Shown here one piece after another: positions 23,248-31,901 of a stretch of DNA of 64,000 nt; position 1 is the first letter of the stretch; each line of letters starts with the position of its first letter. A program made the translations under genes and the position numbers. Under the pieces are notes generated by a model, which saw only the letters and a list, made by a program, of their open reading frames with translations, was not told the origin of the DNA and did no database searches. Source of the DNA: Bacillus piscicola. GTDB taxonomy: Bacteria; Bacillota; Bacilli; Bacillales; Marinococcaceae. Where the stretch lies: NCBI RefSeq assembly GCF_022458745.1, contig NZ_JAJJJF010000003.1:186001-250000 (forward strand). The letters are read 5' to 3'.

Positions 23248-25308
23248 ATGGATGAGGAAAGAAACAAAAAGCCTTTTACTAACAAAAAAGAACAACTGGA
23301 GCAATACTACGAAAAAAACACCGGACCCGGAGAAAAAATGACAAGTGATTCTGGATTTAAGATTTCTAATGATCGGTGGAGCTTAAGAGCAGGAAGGCGC
23401 GGACCGACTTTACTTCAAGATGTCCATTTTTATAGAAAACAATCGCGTTTCAACCGAGAACGGATACCAGAAAAAGTAGTGCATGCTAGAGGATTTGGAC
23501 TATATGGTGATTTTGAATTATATAAATCTATGAAACACTATACCGTCGCTGACTTTCTACAAAAACCCGGTTCAAAAACACCTGTTTTCTGTCGATTCTC
23601 TAACTTTGTTGGAAGTAAGGGGTCAAAAGATACAGCAGTAGATATACGCGGCTTTGCGGTTAAGTTTTATACACAAGAAGGAAATTATGATATGTTGTCC
23701 CTCCAATTTCCTGTCTTCATTCTCGCAGATGCGATGAAATTTATGGATGTCACGCATGCGGTTAAACCGAGCGCCATTACCGATGTTCCGCAAGCTACTG
23801 TCGCACACGATAAGTTTTGGGACTATGTCGCAAATAACCAAGAATCAGCACATATGGTAATGTGGCTGATGTCTATGCGGGGGCGTCCACGAAGCTGGCG
23901 CATGATGGCAGGATGGCCGATTAATACTTTTCGATTTATTAACGAGCATGGTAAGTCAACCTTCTTCCGATTTGTCTGGAAACCTTTACTTGGCGTGCAT
24001 TCATTATTACTTGACGAAGCAAATATTATCGGCGGAGTAGACCCGGACTTCCATCGCCGTGATATGATAGAAGCGGTTGAAAGAGGTGCCTATCCGGAGT
24101 ATGAACTAGGTGTGCAGTTAATTGCGGAAGAAGATGAATACAAGTACGATTTCGATGTATTGGATGATACTAAACTATGGCCGGAAGAAGTTGTTCCTGT
24201 TGAAACAATCGGTAAGTTGACGTTGAATCGTTTAGTAGACAATTTCTTTGCAGAAGAAGAGCAATCATCCTTTGACCCTGCCAGTGTTGTTCCAGGGATT
24301 GCTTTCTCCAATGACCCAGTTTTACAGGGAAGGACTTTCGCCTATCGGGACACAGATTATCACCGACTTGGAAGTACAGGTAACATTAACGAAATACCTG
24401 TGAATAAGCCTATCTCAGAAGTGAACACCAATCATCGCGACAGCTATTCAAAATACCGAATTGATACTGATTACGTAACTTACCATAATAATTCATTAGC
24501 GGGAAACACACCGGCAGAGACCCCTTTTGAAGAAGGCGGTTACACGCATTATCCGGGAAGAGTAGAGGGACACGTGACGAGAGAACGTCCCAGTGAATCG
24601 TTCTATGATCACTTTTCGCAGGCACGACTATTCTGGAACAGCTTAACGACGGTTGAGAAACAAGACCTTGTGGATACGTTCATTTATCACCTTCAGTATG
24701 TAAAAAGCAAATCCGTCCGCCAGCAAAACGTTGATATGTGGGTGAACGTTGACAGAGAGCTGGCATGTATCATTGCCGACAATATTGGGGTTGATCGTCC
24801 GGAAGGTTCGCACGTTCCCGTATCAGCGAGTTCTTCTGCCATCAGCCAAATGAACACACCGCATTATGCCTATACACAAAAAGTTGCTGTGTTGATTGGC
24901 AATGGATTTAACGGCGAAGAGGTAAGAGCTGCACTGAATACCCTGCAGCAGCATGGGGTGTTTATAGACGTCATCAGTGAAAAGCTTGGTAATGTTGTCG
25001 GGGATGATGGCACCGTGTTGAAAGTCGAAGATACGTTCACTACTAAATACCCGGTCTTATATGATTCACTCTATGTCGTTGGGGGAACGGCCGGGAATCA
25101 AGCTAAATTCAACCAAGGCATTACGGAGTTTATCCATGAAGCATATAAACACTATAAACCAATTGGTGTAGCAACGACTGGAAGTTCCTATTTTTATGTA
25201 TCCAATGATAATAACTTAGAAGGGGTCGTGTTTGCTGCGAACAACCCTGACTTCGGAAAAGATTTTGTGATGGCTATTGCTAAGCAACGTTTTTGGAATC
25301 GAACCTAA
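23248..25308 (+). CDS. Large catalase-like protein with C-terminal DJ-1/PfpI domain (paralogue 1)
   Basis: A 686-residue large-subunit (clade 2-like) catalase homologue. Residues about 30-480 are the catalase core: VVHARGFG has the distal His, and GRTFAYRDTDYHRLG has the haem-ligand Tyr. Where active catalases read VGNN before TPVFF, this reads LSLQ before FPVFI, so the distal Asn is replaced. Residues about 545-680 are a DJ-1/PfpI-like domain (KVAVLIGNGFNGEEV, LYVVGGTAGNQ). Haem binding is likely; the H2O2 rate cannot be predicted. GGGAGG precedes the ATG. The paralogue at 28206 shares the same change. Confidence 0.87.
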   Translation: MDEERNKKPFTNKKEQLEQYYEKNTGPGEKMTSDSGFKISNDRWSLRAGRRGPTLLQDVHFYRKQSRFNRERIPEKVVHARGFGLYGDFELYKSMKHYTVADFLQKPGSKTPVFCRFSNFVGSKGSKDTAVDIRGFAVKFYTQEGNYDMLSLQFPVFILADAMKFMDVTHAVKPSAITDVPQATVAHDKFWDYVANNQESAHMVMWLMSMRGRPRSWRMMAGWPINTFRFINEHGKSTFFRFVWKPLLGVHSLLLDEANIIGGVDPDFHRRDMIEAVERGAYPEYELGVQLIAEEDEYKYDFDVLDDTKLWPEEVVPVETIGKLTLNRLVDNFFAEEEQSSFDPASVVPGIAFSNDPVLQGRTFAYRDTDYHRLGSTGNINEIPVNKPISEVNTNHRDSYSKYRIDTDYVTYHNNSLAGNTPAETPFEEGGYTHYPGRVEGHVTRERPSESFYDHFSQARLFWNSLTTVEKQDLVDTFIYHLQYVKSKSVRQQNVDMWVNVDRELACIIADNIGVDRPEGSHVPVSASSSAISQMNTPHYAYTQKVAVLIGNGFNGEEVRAALNTLQQHGVFIDVISEKLGNVVGDDGTVLKVEDTFTTKYPVLYDSLYVVGGTAGNQAKFNQGITEFIHEAYKHYKPIGVATTGSSYFYVSNDNNLEGVVFAANNPDFGKDFVMAIAKQRFWNRT

Positions 25309-25364
25309 CATGTCATTACTACAATAGGGAGCTTTATAACTGTGCTGTATTTATCCTTAATAAA

Positions 25365-25404
25365 ACACCCCAAAAGTTAATTGCGGCTTTAACTTTTGGG
25401 GTGT
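25365..25404. terminator. Strong hairpin terminator after catalase paralogue 1
   Basis: ACACCCCAAAAGTTAA (25365-25380) pairs perfectly with TTAACTTTTGGGGTGT (25389-25404) around TTGCGGCT. It separates the catalase gene (+) from the oppositely oriented GMC gene. Confidence 0.85.
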
Positions 25405-25463
25405 CCTAAAATTATTGTGGAGAATGGTAGGTCCCATTTGCCATACAGTCAGAGTGGGGCGTA

Positions 25464-25502
25464 CCTGTGCAGCAAACTGTTCCGAATTCAATGTTGCACA
25501 GG
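25464..25502. repeat. Inverted repeat in the catalase-GMC gap
   Basis: CCTGTGCA (25464-25471) and TGCACAGG (25495-25502) flank 23 bases, with further partial pairing inside (GCAAAC/AATGTT). The 285-base gap around it holds only this and the terminator. No T tract; function unknown. Confidence 0.5.
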
Positions 25503-25593
25503 CACCTATGAATTCCTTGGGATGGGTGATCACCACTGTGATCTGATTAGTAAAAGTTCAAGCTTATAGGGGAGATATTCATGATCGGTGCTT

Positions 25594-27300
25594 TTAAAAA
25601 TATTTTTTCGCTAATAATTCTGCTGTCCTCGTTGCCAATGCTTGCGTTGTCAACGTAGGATTAGGCCCACCAAGGGCATTGTAATCGGCACTGTTGTCTG
25701 CTATAAAGAGACGGTCTACTTGATAGGCCTCACATGATGTGTCGACGACAAAACCCATTCGCATGGTACTTTGTAAATGAATAAAAAGATTCGGTGGAAG
25801 GTCCGCACGATGTACCTTTTTTGCACCTGCTTTTCGTAATATATCTGTCGCAATATGAACCAACTGTTCTCTTCTCTCTTTTGACTTCTTACTCGGAGTA
25901 TAGTGTACAAGTGGTACCGCCCCGTGTTCATCTTTCATATGGGGATCTAGCTCAACACGGTTGTGATATTGTACCTCATCATCTGTAACGATTAAAAGTG
26001 TAAGTGTCCTACTGTAGTCTTTCATAGCTTCATCCAGCTTGGCACCGACAAGTCTTCCTCGCTGATCCCATATGTCTGAATGAGATTCATGAAGGCTGTT
26101 ATAGCCGTATTGACTAAACCCGAACAGCAACTGAGCTGTGAGTCCCGGGCTTTCCCCCATATTTTCAATCATGCCAAGACCAGGGTAGTCAAGTCGTGCT
26201 GCTGATGTATGACCAACAAATGGATTAACAGCTGGACTTCCTAAGATCTGCATTAACGTTTGCTCATCAAATGTCCCAGTGACCGTATCCATATAATGAT
26301 TTGTCAATCCCCGGCCTACCCAAGCGTTATATGGCAATTCAGAGTTCAGCCAAAGACGAGGCGTTTCCACACAACCAGCCGCCATCACGACAACTTTTGC
26401 ATACAACTCTTCCACTTCACCTGTCCACGTATCTCGTACTTTAACTCCAATTGCGCATTCCTTGCCGTTAGCATGACTCTCTGTTAAAACCTTTGTAACA
26501 AACGTATTCGGCCTGACCGTCACATTTCCTGTTTTCATTGCCAGAGGAACATAACTCACAGCTGTCGTCCGTTTCGCCATCTTTTCAAGTTTTGGACCAT
26601 ATGGACATCCTTGCCCACAATGCCCACTTAACGTGCAACCCTCCATATGACTTAATTGTTCTAAAGAATAATTTGGATCCATCAAATGCTCATTGGGTGG
26701 TAAAATGGCATTCGGTTGAGGACGGTATCCACTTGTTGTTACATCTAGTGTTTTATTAAGAGAAAAGCCTGCTTTTTCTGCTCCGTAATAGAAAAGTGCT
26801 TCTTTCGATGTGGTTGGTGCAAATTCAACCGGCAAAGTAGCTTCCACTTTTTCATAATATGGAATTAACTCTTTGTAAAGAATCGGCCACTCGTTATCGA
26901 TAGCATGCGGAAACGCACGTGGACAGTTGGCATAATAATGGAGTGTGGACCCTCCAACCCCAGCAGTTTGCCAAACAAGAGCAGGATCAGGGACGTTTCT
27001 AAACCAGGGCGTGCGTCTCCGGTCAGCAGTTCCAAAGCGGAATTTACCAGTAACGGGATCATTCATATCATCTTCAAGTCTCGTCAATTGACTACGGTAA
27101 AGTGTGCCATCCAAATCTTCAGGATCGGAACTTTCCTTTGCAAGCCCTCTATTCTTATTAGGCTCAGGCCACTTCTTATTTCCGTACCACGGGCCGGCTT
27201 CAAGCACATGCACATGAATTCCTAATTCCCCAAGTTCTTTGGCGATAACAGGACCGCCCCCACCTGCCCCAATAACAATGACATCAGGACTCGTTTTCAT
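25594..27300 (-). CDS. GMC family oxidoreductase
   Basis: A 568-residue FAD-dependent GMC oxidoreductase. DVIVIGAGGGGPVIAKELGE at the N-terminus binds the ADP of FAD, and GGSTLHYYANCPRAF, HCGQGCPYGPK, AAGCVETPRLWLNS and the C-terminal STMRMG with DNSADYNALGGPNPTLTT are family landmarks. It could oxidise a sugar, sterol or alcohol; the acceptor may be oxygen or a quinone. GAGGGG precedes the ATG. Its start overlaps the end of the 27284 gene by 17 bases, so the two products probably form a complex. It lies between two catalase genes. Confidence 0.9.
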   Translation of the reverse strand: MKTSPDVIVIGAGGGGPVIAKELGELGIHVHVLEAGPWYGNKKWPEPNKNRGLAKESSDPEDLDGTLYRSQLTRLEDDMNDPVTGKFRFGTADRRRTPWFRNVPDPALVWQTAGVGGSTLHYYANCPRAFPHAIDNEWPILYKELIPYYEKVEATLPVEFAPTTSKEALFYYGAEKAGFSLNKTLDVTTSGYRPQPNAILPPNEHLMDPNYSLEQLSHMEGCTLSGHCGQGCPYGPKLEKMAKRTTAVSYVPLAMKTGNVTVRPNTFVTKVLTESHANGKECAIGVKVRDTWTGEVEELYAKVVVMAAGCVETPRLWLNSELPYNAWVGRGLTNHYMDTVTGTFDEQTLMQILGSPAVNPFVGHTSAARLDYPGLGMIENMGESPGLTAQLLFGFSQYGYNSLHESHSDIWDQRGRLVGAKLDEAMKDYSRTLTLLIVTDDEVQYHNRVELDPHMKDEHGAVPLVHYTPSKKSKERREQLVHIATDILRKAGAKKVHRADLPPNLFIHLQSTMRMGFVVDTSCEAYQVDRLFIADNSADYNALGGPNPTLTTQALATRTAELLAKKYF

Positions 27301-27934
27301 ATTTCCCCTCGCTTCTATTCATTCGTAATAAAAATCCGCGAAAATCACGATAACCCAAAGATACGCCTGGGTAACCGGCTCGCTGCCAATTCATAGGGAA
27401 AAACTCAAGACGTCGTTCATTTGGCGAACACAACCGTGAAGAACCGTAAGCCGGCCATTCTGAATAATAACCGAGCATGGAGAATCGGTTAAGAGCGTCT
27501 GTCACATTTTTAACCAATCCTGCATGATTCCGAAATGGAGATGGCAAAGCATAAAGATCAATATCTAGATTTTCAAGTGCAGATAACGTTCGTAATCGAT
27601 CTCGCCGAGAAAGACAGGAAAACGTTCCGCCCCCTCGAAAGTGACTTTGCGGATATGGCAGTGCCTGATACGCGGTCACAAGTTGAGTTGCTGCTCTATC
27701 TAACATTATAGCTGTAGGGTACGAAAGGGGGACGACAGTGTTGTGCAATTGTTGCTGAATAGAAAGGTAGTGATCCAAAGAATAAATGATGTATTCATGA
27801 ACCTTCCTATTCGAAATACAAGTAGTAGATTCATAATTGGATTGCGCGTGGTAGGATGGAAGTAATGCGTCTGTAAGAGCTCGAAAACTTGCTTGTATAT
27901 ACACTTGGGTTTGTGTATTAAAGCTAATGATCAT
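27284..27934 (-). CDS. Uncharacterised partner of the GMC oxidoreductase
   Basis: A 216-residue soluble protein I cannot place firmly. It starts SFNTQTQVYIQASFRALTDALLP and is rich in Tyr and Arg. Position and coupling resemble gluconate 2-dehydrogenase subunit 3-like proteins, which are encoded just before GMC-type subunits, but the sequence alone does not prove it. The ATG at 27934 lies directly behind AAAGAGGGG; a GTG 12 codons earlier is the alternative start. The 17-base overlap with the GMC gene suggests translational coupling. Confidence 0.6.
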   Translation of the reverse strand: MIISFNTQTQVYIQASFRALTDALLPSYHAQSNYESTTCISNRKVHEYIIYSLDHYLSIQQQLHNTVVPLSYPTAIMLDRAATQLVTAYQALPYPQSHFRGGGTFSCLSRRDRLRTLSALENLDIDLYALPSPFRNHAGLVKNVTDALNRFSMLGYYSEWPAYGSSRLCSPNERRLEFFPMNWQRAGYPGVSLGYRDFRGFLLRMNRSEGKYENES

Positions 27935-27963
27935 CCCCTCTTTCTTCAAACTTATTTTATTGT

Positions 27964-28205
27964 ATGGCACTATGCCATTTTATGACTGTAAACAGATTCG
28001 TTTGTGCGCCTTTGCACCAAATATCTCGGACATTATTCTGAGTTGTTTTTGAGTTCTGTTCCACTCTATCAACACATCGGATTCCACGTGTTGATAGAAT
28101 GTTGATACACCTCACTAATATTCTTATTTCTCTTAATTGTATTTCACCAGGGATACGTTGGCGTGTGCCAACTATTTTTCTAGCTGTGACCTAATAAAGG
28201 CACTA
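27964..28205. other. Gap between catalase paralogue 2 and GMC unit with two inverted repeats
   Basis: ATGGC-ACTAT-GCCAT lies at about 27964-27978, immediately ahead of the 27284 gene. TCTATCAACAC (28065-28075) and GTGTTGATAGA (28088-28098) form an 11-base perfect inverted repeat; a further GTTGATA follows. Neither has a T tract, so operators or RNA folds are more likely than terminators. No ORF or RNA gene is recognised here. Confidence 0.5.
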
Positions 28206-30269
28206 TCATCTTCTATCCCAAAATCGTTGTTGTTCAATTGCAGAGACGAAATTCATGCCGAAGTCAGGGTTGTTTGCAGCGTAAACGACCCCGGCTAAGT
28301 TATTATTCGCAGATGCATCAATATAGATTTGTCCGCTTGATGCGACTCCAATTGGTTTGTAGTGTTTATACGCTACGTTTATATACTCGTTTACTTCGTA
28401 ATCAAATTTTTCTTGATTTTTAGATCTGCCACCAACGATATAGAGTGAATCTAATAAATACGGACTGGTTGTAAGAAACGTCTCATCAACTTTTAGTTTT
28501 GTACCATTATCCCCTGTAACCGTTCCAAGGGTGTTGCTTACGATGATAATAAACACGCCGTATTCTTCTAATACTTTTAGTGTGTTCATTACCTCATTTG
28601 CATTAAATCCGTCGCCAATCAATACTCCGACTTTTAAAGAATATGCGTACTTAGGTGTACTTGTTTGGCTAAGGGATGGATAACTTGTTGATACCGGGAT
28701 GTTTGTTCCGCTTGGGCGATTGACCCCGACGTTATCTGCTACAATGGCAGCCATATCTTTATCAACGTTTACTAATAAATCTACGACTTGCTGACGCACT
28801 GACTCACTATCCACACTACCAACTTGAAAATTCAGCGCTTCAATCAAATGCTGCTTCTCGATAGCCGTTAAACTGTTCCAAAAAATTCTTGGCTGTGTGA
28901 AGATATCATCGAAACTTTCCGGTCGCTCGCGCGTAAGGTGGCCTGATACTTTCGTTGGATAATGCTCATACCCGCCTTTTTCGGGTGGTGTGGTGTATGG
29001 CGTATTATTTAAAAGTGAGTTTTCATGATAATTCGTCTGATCCACATCGATTTCATATTTCATAAATCCTTCTTGCTGGTTATTATGGATCGGACAAATA
29101 GGTCGATTGATCGGCAAGTGCTGGAAGTTTTTCCCGCCTAACCGGTGGTATTGGGTAGGTTGATAGGCAATTAACCTTCCCTGCAGGACGGGGTCGTTAG
29201 AGAAACCGATTCCCGGAACAACATTCGCAGGATTGAATGCGACCTGTTCATTTTCAGCAAAATCATTTTCTACATTTCGGTTCAGCGTCATTTTACCGAT
29301 CATCTGCACAGGAATGAGTTCTTCTGGCCAGAACTTCGTAGAGTCAAGGATATCAAAATCATATTTAAATTCATCTTCCTCTGAAAGGAGTTGAACACCT
29401 AGTTCATACTCAGGATAGGCCCCACGGTCAATCGCTTCTCTTAAATCTCGACGATGATAATCCGGATCGATGCCGCCAATTTTTTGTGCCTCATCCATCA
29501 GCAAAGAATGAGATCCGAGAACCGGTTTCCACACAAACCGGACAAACGTCCTCTTTCCTTGCTCATTCACAAACAAATACGTATTGACTGACCAGGATTC
29601 CATCATCCGGTAACTTCGGAGCACGCCTCGGTCTGACATTACCCAGAGCGTCATATGCAATGCTTCAGGGTTATTTGCCACGTAATCCCAAAAATTATCA
29701 TGGGCACCTGCGGCTTGCGGCATGCCAGTGCGTGGTTCAGGCTGGTAAGCGTGGATCATATCAGGAAACTTCAACGGGTCTTGGTTGATTAACACAGGGA
29801 AAGCGATCGTCGTCAGGTCATAGTTCCCTTCCTCCGTGTAAAACTTAGCACCTAAACAACGTAAATCTCTCGCTGTGTCTTTTGAGCCTTTGTTTCCTTG
29901 TACTGTTGAAAAGCGAACAAATAAGGGGGTCTTTTTTCCAGCTTCTTGCAGGAAACCAGCTTTTGTCAAATGCTTCAGCGATTGGTAGCATTCAAACTCG
30001 CCATGTGCCCCGTATCCTCTGGCGTGAAGCCTTCTTGCTGGTATCGTTTCATGCCCAAAAGATGTCATCTTTTCAAAAAAATGAACATTCTCTAATACGC
30101 CCGGCCCTCGCACCCCGGCAGTTAAAATCCTTTTATCATTCGAGACCTTTCTTCCTTGATTCGTCGTCATTGGCTTTCCAGCATCGCTAACACGAAATTC
30201 TTCTAATTGTTCATTCTTGCTATTTGCATTCACTCTTTCTTGATTATTCGAAGATGAATATTCAGTCAA
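28206..30269 (-). CDS. Large catalase-like protein with C-terminal DJ-1/PfpI domain (paralogue 2)
   Basis: A 687-residue homologue of the 23248 protein with the same layout. The distal His is in RLHARGYGAHGEFE, the haem Tyr in GRLIAYQPTQYHRLGG, and the C-terminal DJ-1/PfpI-like part includes KVGVLIGDGFNANEV and LYIVGGRSKNQ. The distal-pocket VGNN of active catalases reads TTIA here, so Asn is missing again. The start is probably TTG at 30269 with GAGGTGA five bases upstream; a GTG at 30278 overlaps that site. The gene points towards the GMC unit, 271 bases away. Confidence 0.87.
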   Translation of the reverse strand: MTEYSSSNNQERVNANSKNEQLEEFRVSDAGKPMTTNQGRKVSNDKRILTAGVRGPGVLENVHFFEKMTSFGHETIPARRLHARGYGAHGEFECYQSLKHLTKAGFLQEAGKKTPLFVRFSTVQGNKGSKDTARDLRCLGAKFYTEEGNYDLTTIAFPVLINQDPLKFPDMIHAYQPEPRTGMPQAAGAHDNFWDYVANNPEALHMTLWVMSDRGVLRSYRMMESWSVNTYLFVNEQGKRTFVRFVWKPVLGSHSLLMDEAQKIGGIDPDYHRRDLREAIDRGAYPEYELGVQLLSEEDEFKYDFDILDSTKFWPEELIPVQMIGKMTLNRNVENDFAENEQVAFNPANVVPGIGFSNDPVLQGRLIAYQPTQYHRLGGKNFQHLPINRPICPIHNNQQEGFMKYEIDVDQTNYHENSLLNNTPYTTPPEKGGYEHYPTKVSGHLTRERPESFDDIFTQPRIFWNSLTAIEKQHLIEALNFQVGSVDSESVRQQVVDLLVNVDKDMAAIVADNVGVNRPSGTNIPVSTSYPSLSQTSTPKYAYSLKVGVLIGDGFNANEVMNTLKVLEEYGVFIIIVSNTLGTVTGDNGTKLKVDETFLTTSPYLLDSLYIVGGRSKNQEKFDYEVNEYINVAYKHYKPIGVASSGQIYIDASANNNLAGVVYAANNPDFGMNFVSAIEQQRFWDRR

Positions 30270-30405
30270 ACAAATCACCTCATTCGTCTTTTTACCTTTT
30301 TTCGCCTCTGTACATCTTACGTTTCACCCACCAGTTTATACCTTGAAAGAATCTTAAAGTGTGCATTAAATGCTATTCGAAATCGATAATCAGTTTTAGC
30401 AGGAC

Positions 30406-30439
30406 AAAAAAGCCTCATTCTCTAAAGAATAAGGCTTTT
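30406..30439 (-). terminator. Terminator of the ger operon
   Basis: AAAAGCCTCATTCT pairs with AGAATAAGGCTTTT around CTAA. On the minus strand it ends in GGCTTTTTTG and follows the gerXD stop by about 60 bases. Confidence 0.85.
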
Positions 30440-30501
30440 AATACGACTTTATGTACCCCTCCGAGTACTGTATATACTTGCAAGTATCATAGTGCTATAA
30501 A

Positions 30502-30666
30502 TTATTGCCTATTAATCAAAATTACTATTAATGACACTATTGATACCCCTAAAAACATTGTTGCTACCCCCGCACCCTTTTTATCATCATTCCAAATTTC
30601 ACGACCTTTCCATAATGAAAGGATTGAAATACTAAATGCGAAAATATAAATCAACCACTTCATCAT
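30502..30666 (-). CDS. Germinant receptor D-subunit-like small membrane protein
   Basis: A 54-residue protein with two membrane helices, LIYIFAFSISILSLW and ATMFLGVSIVSLIVILI, joined by a charged loop (KGREIWNDDKKGAG). Its ATG overlaps the gerXC stop (ATGA), so it is translated with the receptor genes. Two-helix D subunits of this size encoded with ger operons modulate spore germination in Bacillus. No separate ribosome site is needed. It is too short for most gene finders. Confidence 0.75.
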   Translation of the reverse strand: MMKWLIYIFAFSISILSLWKGREIWNDDKKGAGVATMFLGVSIVSLIVILINRQ

Positions 30667-31901
30667 TTACCTTCATCCTTTTCATCAACTTTAGGAGGGC
30701 CTAACTGCTTTCCAAATCCAGTGAATTTCACTTCTACCTTTATATTCACATCAGCGTTAGTATATTTATCATCCCAATCATATTCTTCATACTCTTGCAT
30801 TGTAAGGAAGTTTTTTCTTGCGACGCGAGACCAATTAAACGGATTAATTTTATATTCTTCCTGTGTTATTTTTACCAACTCATTATACTTCTTCTTTAAT
30901 GTATCCTCCACATGTCTTCTTAATAGCTCTTGATTTTCCAAGTTCGTAACATAGTTTTCTCCGCTAGGAATTGCTAAAATTTTAAAACTCAAAGGTATCG
31001 TTACATTTACTTTCGGCGTCACTTCTTGCGTTAATATTTCAATTTTGTTACTTCTAGGCTTGGTCAATAAAGCAGCCACTCTATATTTTTTGTTAAAGGG
31101 ATCCTTGTAAGTGACTCTCATATATTTAGCTATTGATTTCGATCTTAAATTAAGAGCCGAGCGAGTTTCTTCCCCTGTTAAAGTACCAATCATTACACCA
31201 TCTTTTAATAGTGCACTGCCAATTAGCTGGGTCCTACTGCTACCTTTTTGATCAATTTGACCAGGTAAATAATCATCTTCATTTCCATACTTATCATCAT
31301 CACTTTTTTCTGTTGTTGCGTAAATGGCTAAATAGGCATCATTCTTGCTCTCAATCCTCTGAAAATAACGTTGAAGATCAGATAAAGGGACGAGACCCGT
31401 TTCCGCCCATCTACCTGTCATTAAGTCATAAAATTTATGCGGCCTCGTTTCTAAATTTGGATTGTTATTTTTAATAAAGTCAGCTGCTTTTTCTTTAGAG
31501 ACAACCACCTGTATGTCTCTTCTAATTTCTCTGTCTCTTATCCCAGACGTTAGGAATTTTTTTGCCTTCTCTGTTCTTATAAAATCCTCACCTATAACCA
31601 TGGCTTTTGTATGGGCAAAGTTTACCTTACGAGCAACAGTTGCATTAGCTAAATCCCTAGCTGTTATAAAGTCAGGAGCAGTAAAAGTAATGATTTCAGA
31701 TGCCACTTCTTTTTCCCCTCCAGTATTGGGAATACCAACTTGAGGATTTGCAATTTGATAAGTAACGGAAACCCCGTCCTCCTTTTCAGAATCATCTAAA
31801 CCAATTACGACAACAAATGCTTGTTCTTCTATTTCGTGTTTATCCCAACAGCCGGTTAATATAAAGATGGAAAGCGGTATAATGAACATAATTTTCTTCA
31901 T
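30663..31901 (-). CDS. gerXC: Spore germination receptor subunit C (Ger(x)C family lipoprotein)
   Basis: A 412-residue lipoprotein; MFIIPLSIFILTG-C is the lipobox and WDKHEIEEQAFVVVIGLD the start of the GerAC-like fold. It has the three-domain length of the family. It should sit on the outer face of the spore inner membrane with the A and B subunits and is required for receptor function. Its ATG overlaps the gerXB stop by 4 bases. Confidence 0.93.
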   Translation of the reverse strand: MKKIMFIIPLSIFILTGCWDKHEIEEQAFVVVIGLDDSEKEDGVSVTYQIANPQVGIPNTGGEKEVASEIITFTAPDFITARDLANATVARKVNFAHTKAMVIGEDFIRTEKAKKFLTSGIRDREIRRDIQVVVSKEKAADFIKNNNPNLETRPHKFYDLMTGRWAETGLVPLSDLQRYFQRIESKNDAYLAIYATTEKSDDDKYGNEDDYLPGQIDQKGSSRTQLIGSALLKDGVMIGTLTGEETRSALNLRSKSIAKYMRVTYKDPFNKKYRVAALLTKPRSNKIEILTQEVTPKVNVTIPLSFKILAIPSGENYVTNLENQELLRRHVEDTLKKKYNELVKITQEEYKINPFNWSRVARKNFLTMQEYEEYDWDDKYTNADVNIKVEVKFTGFGKQLGPPKVDEKDEGK

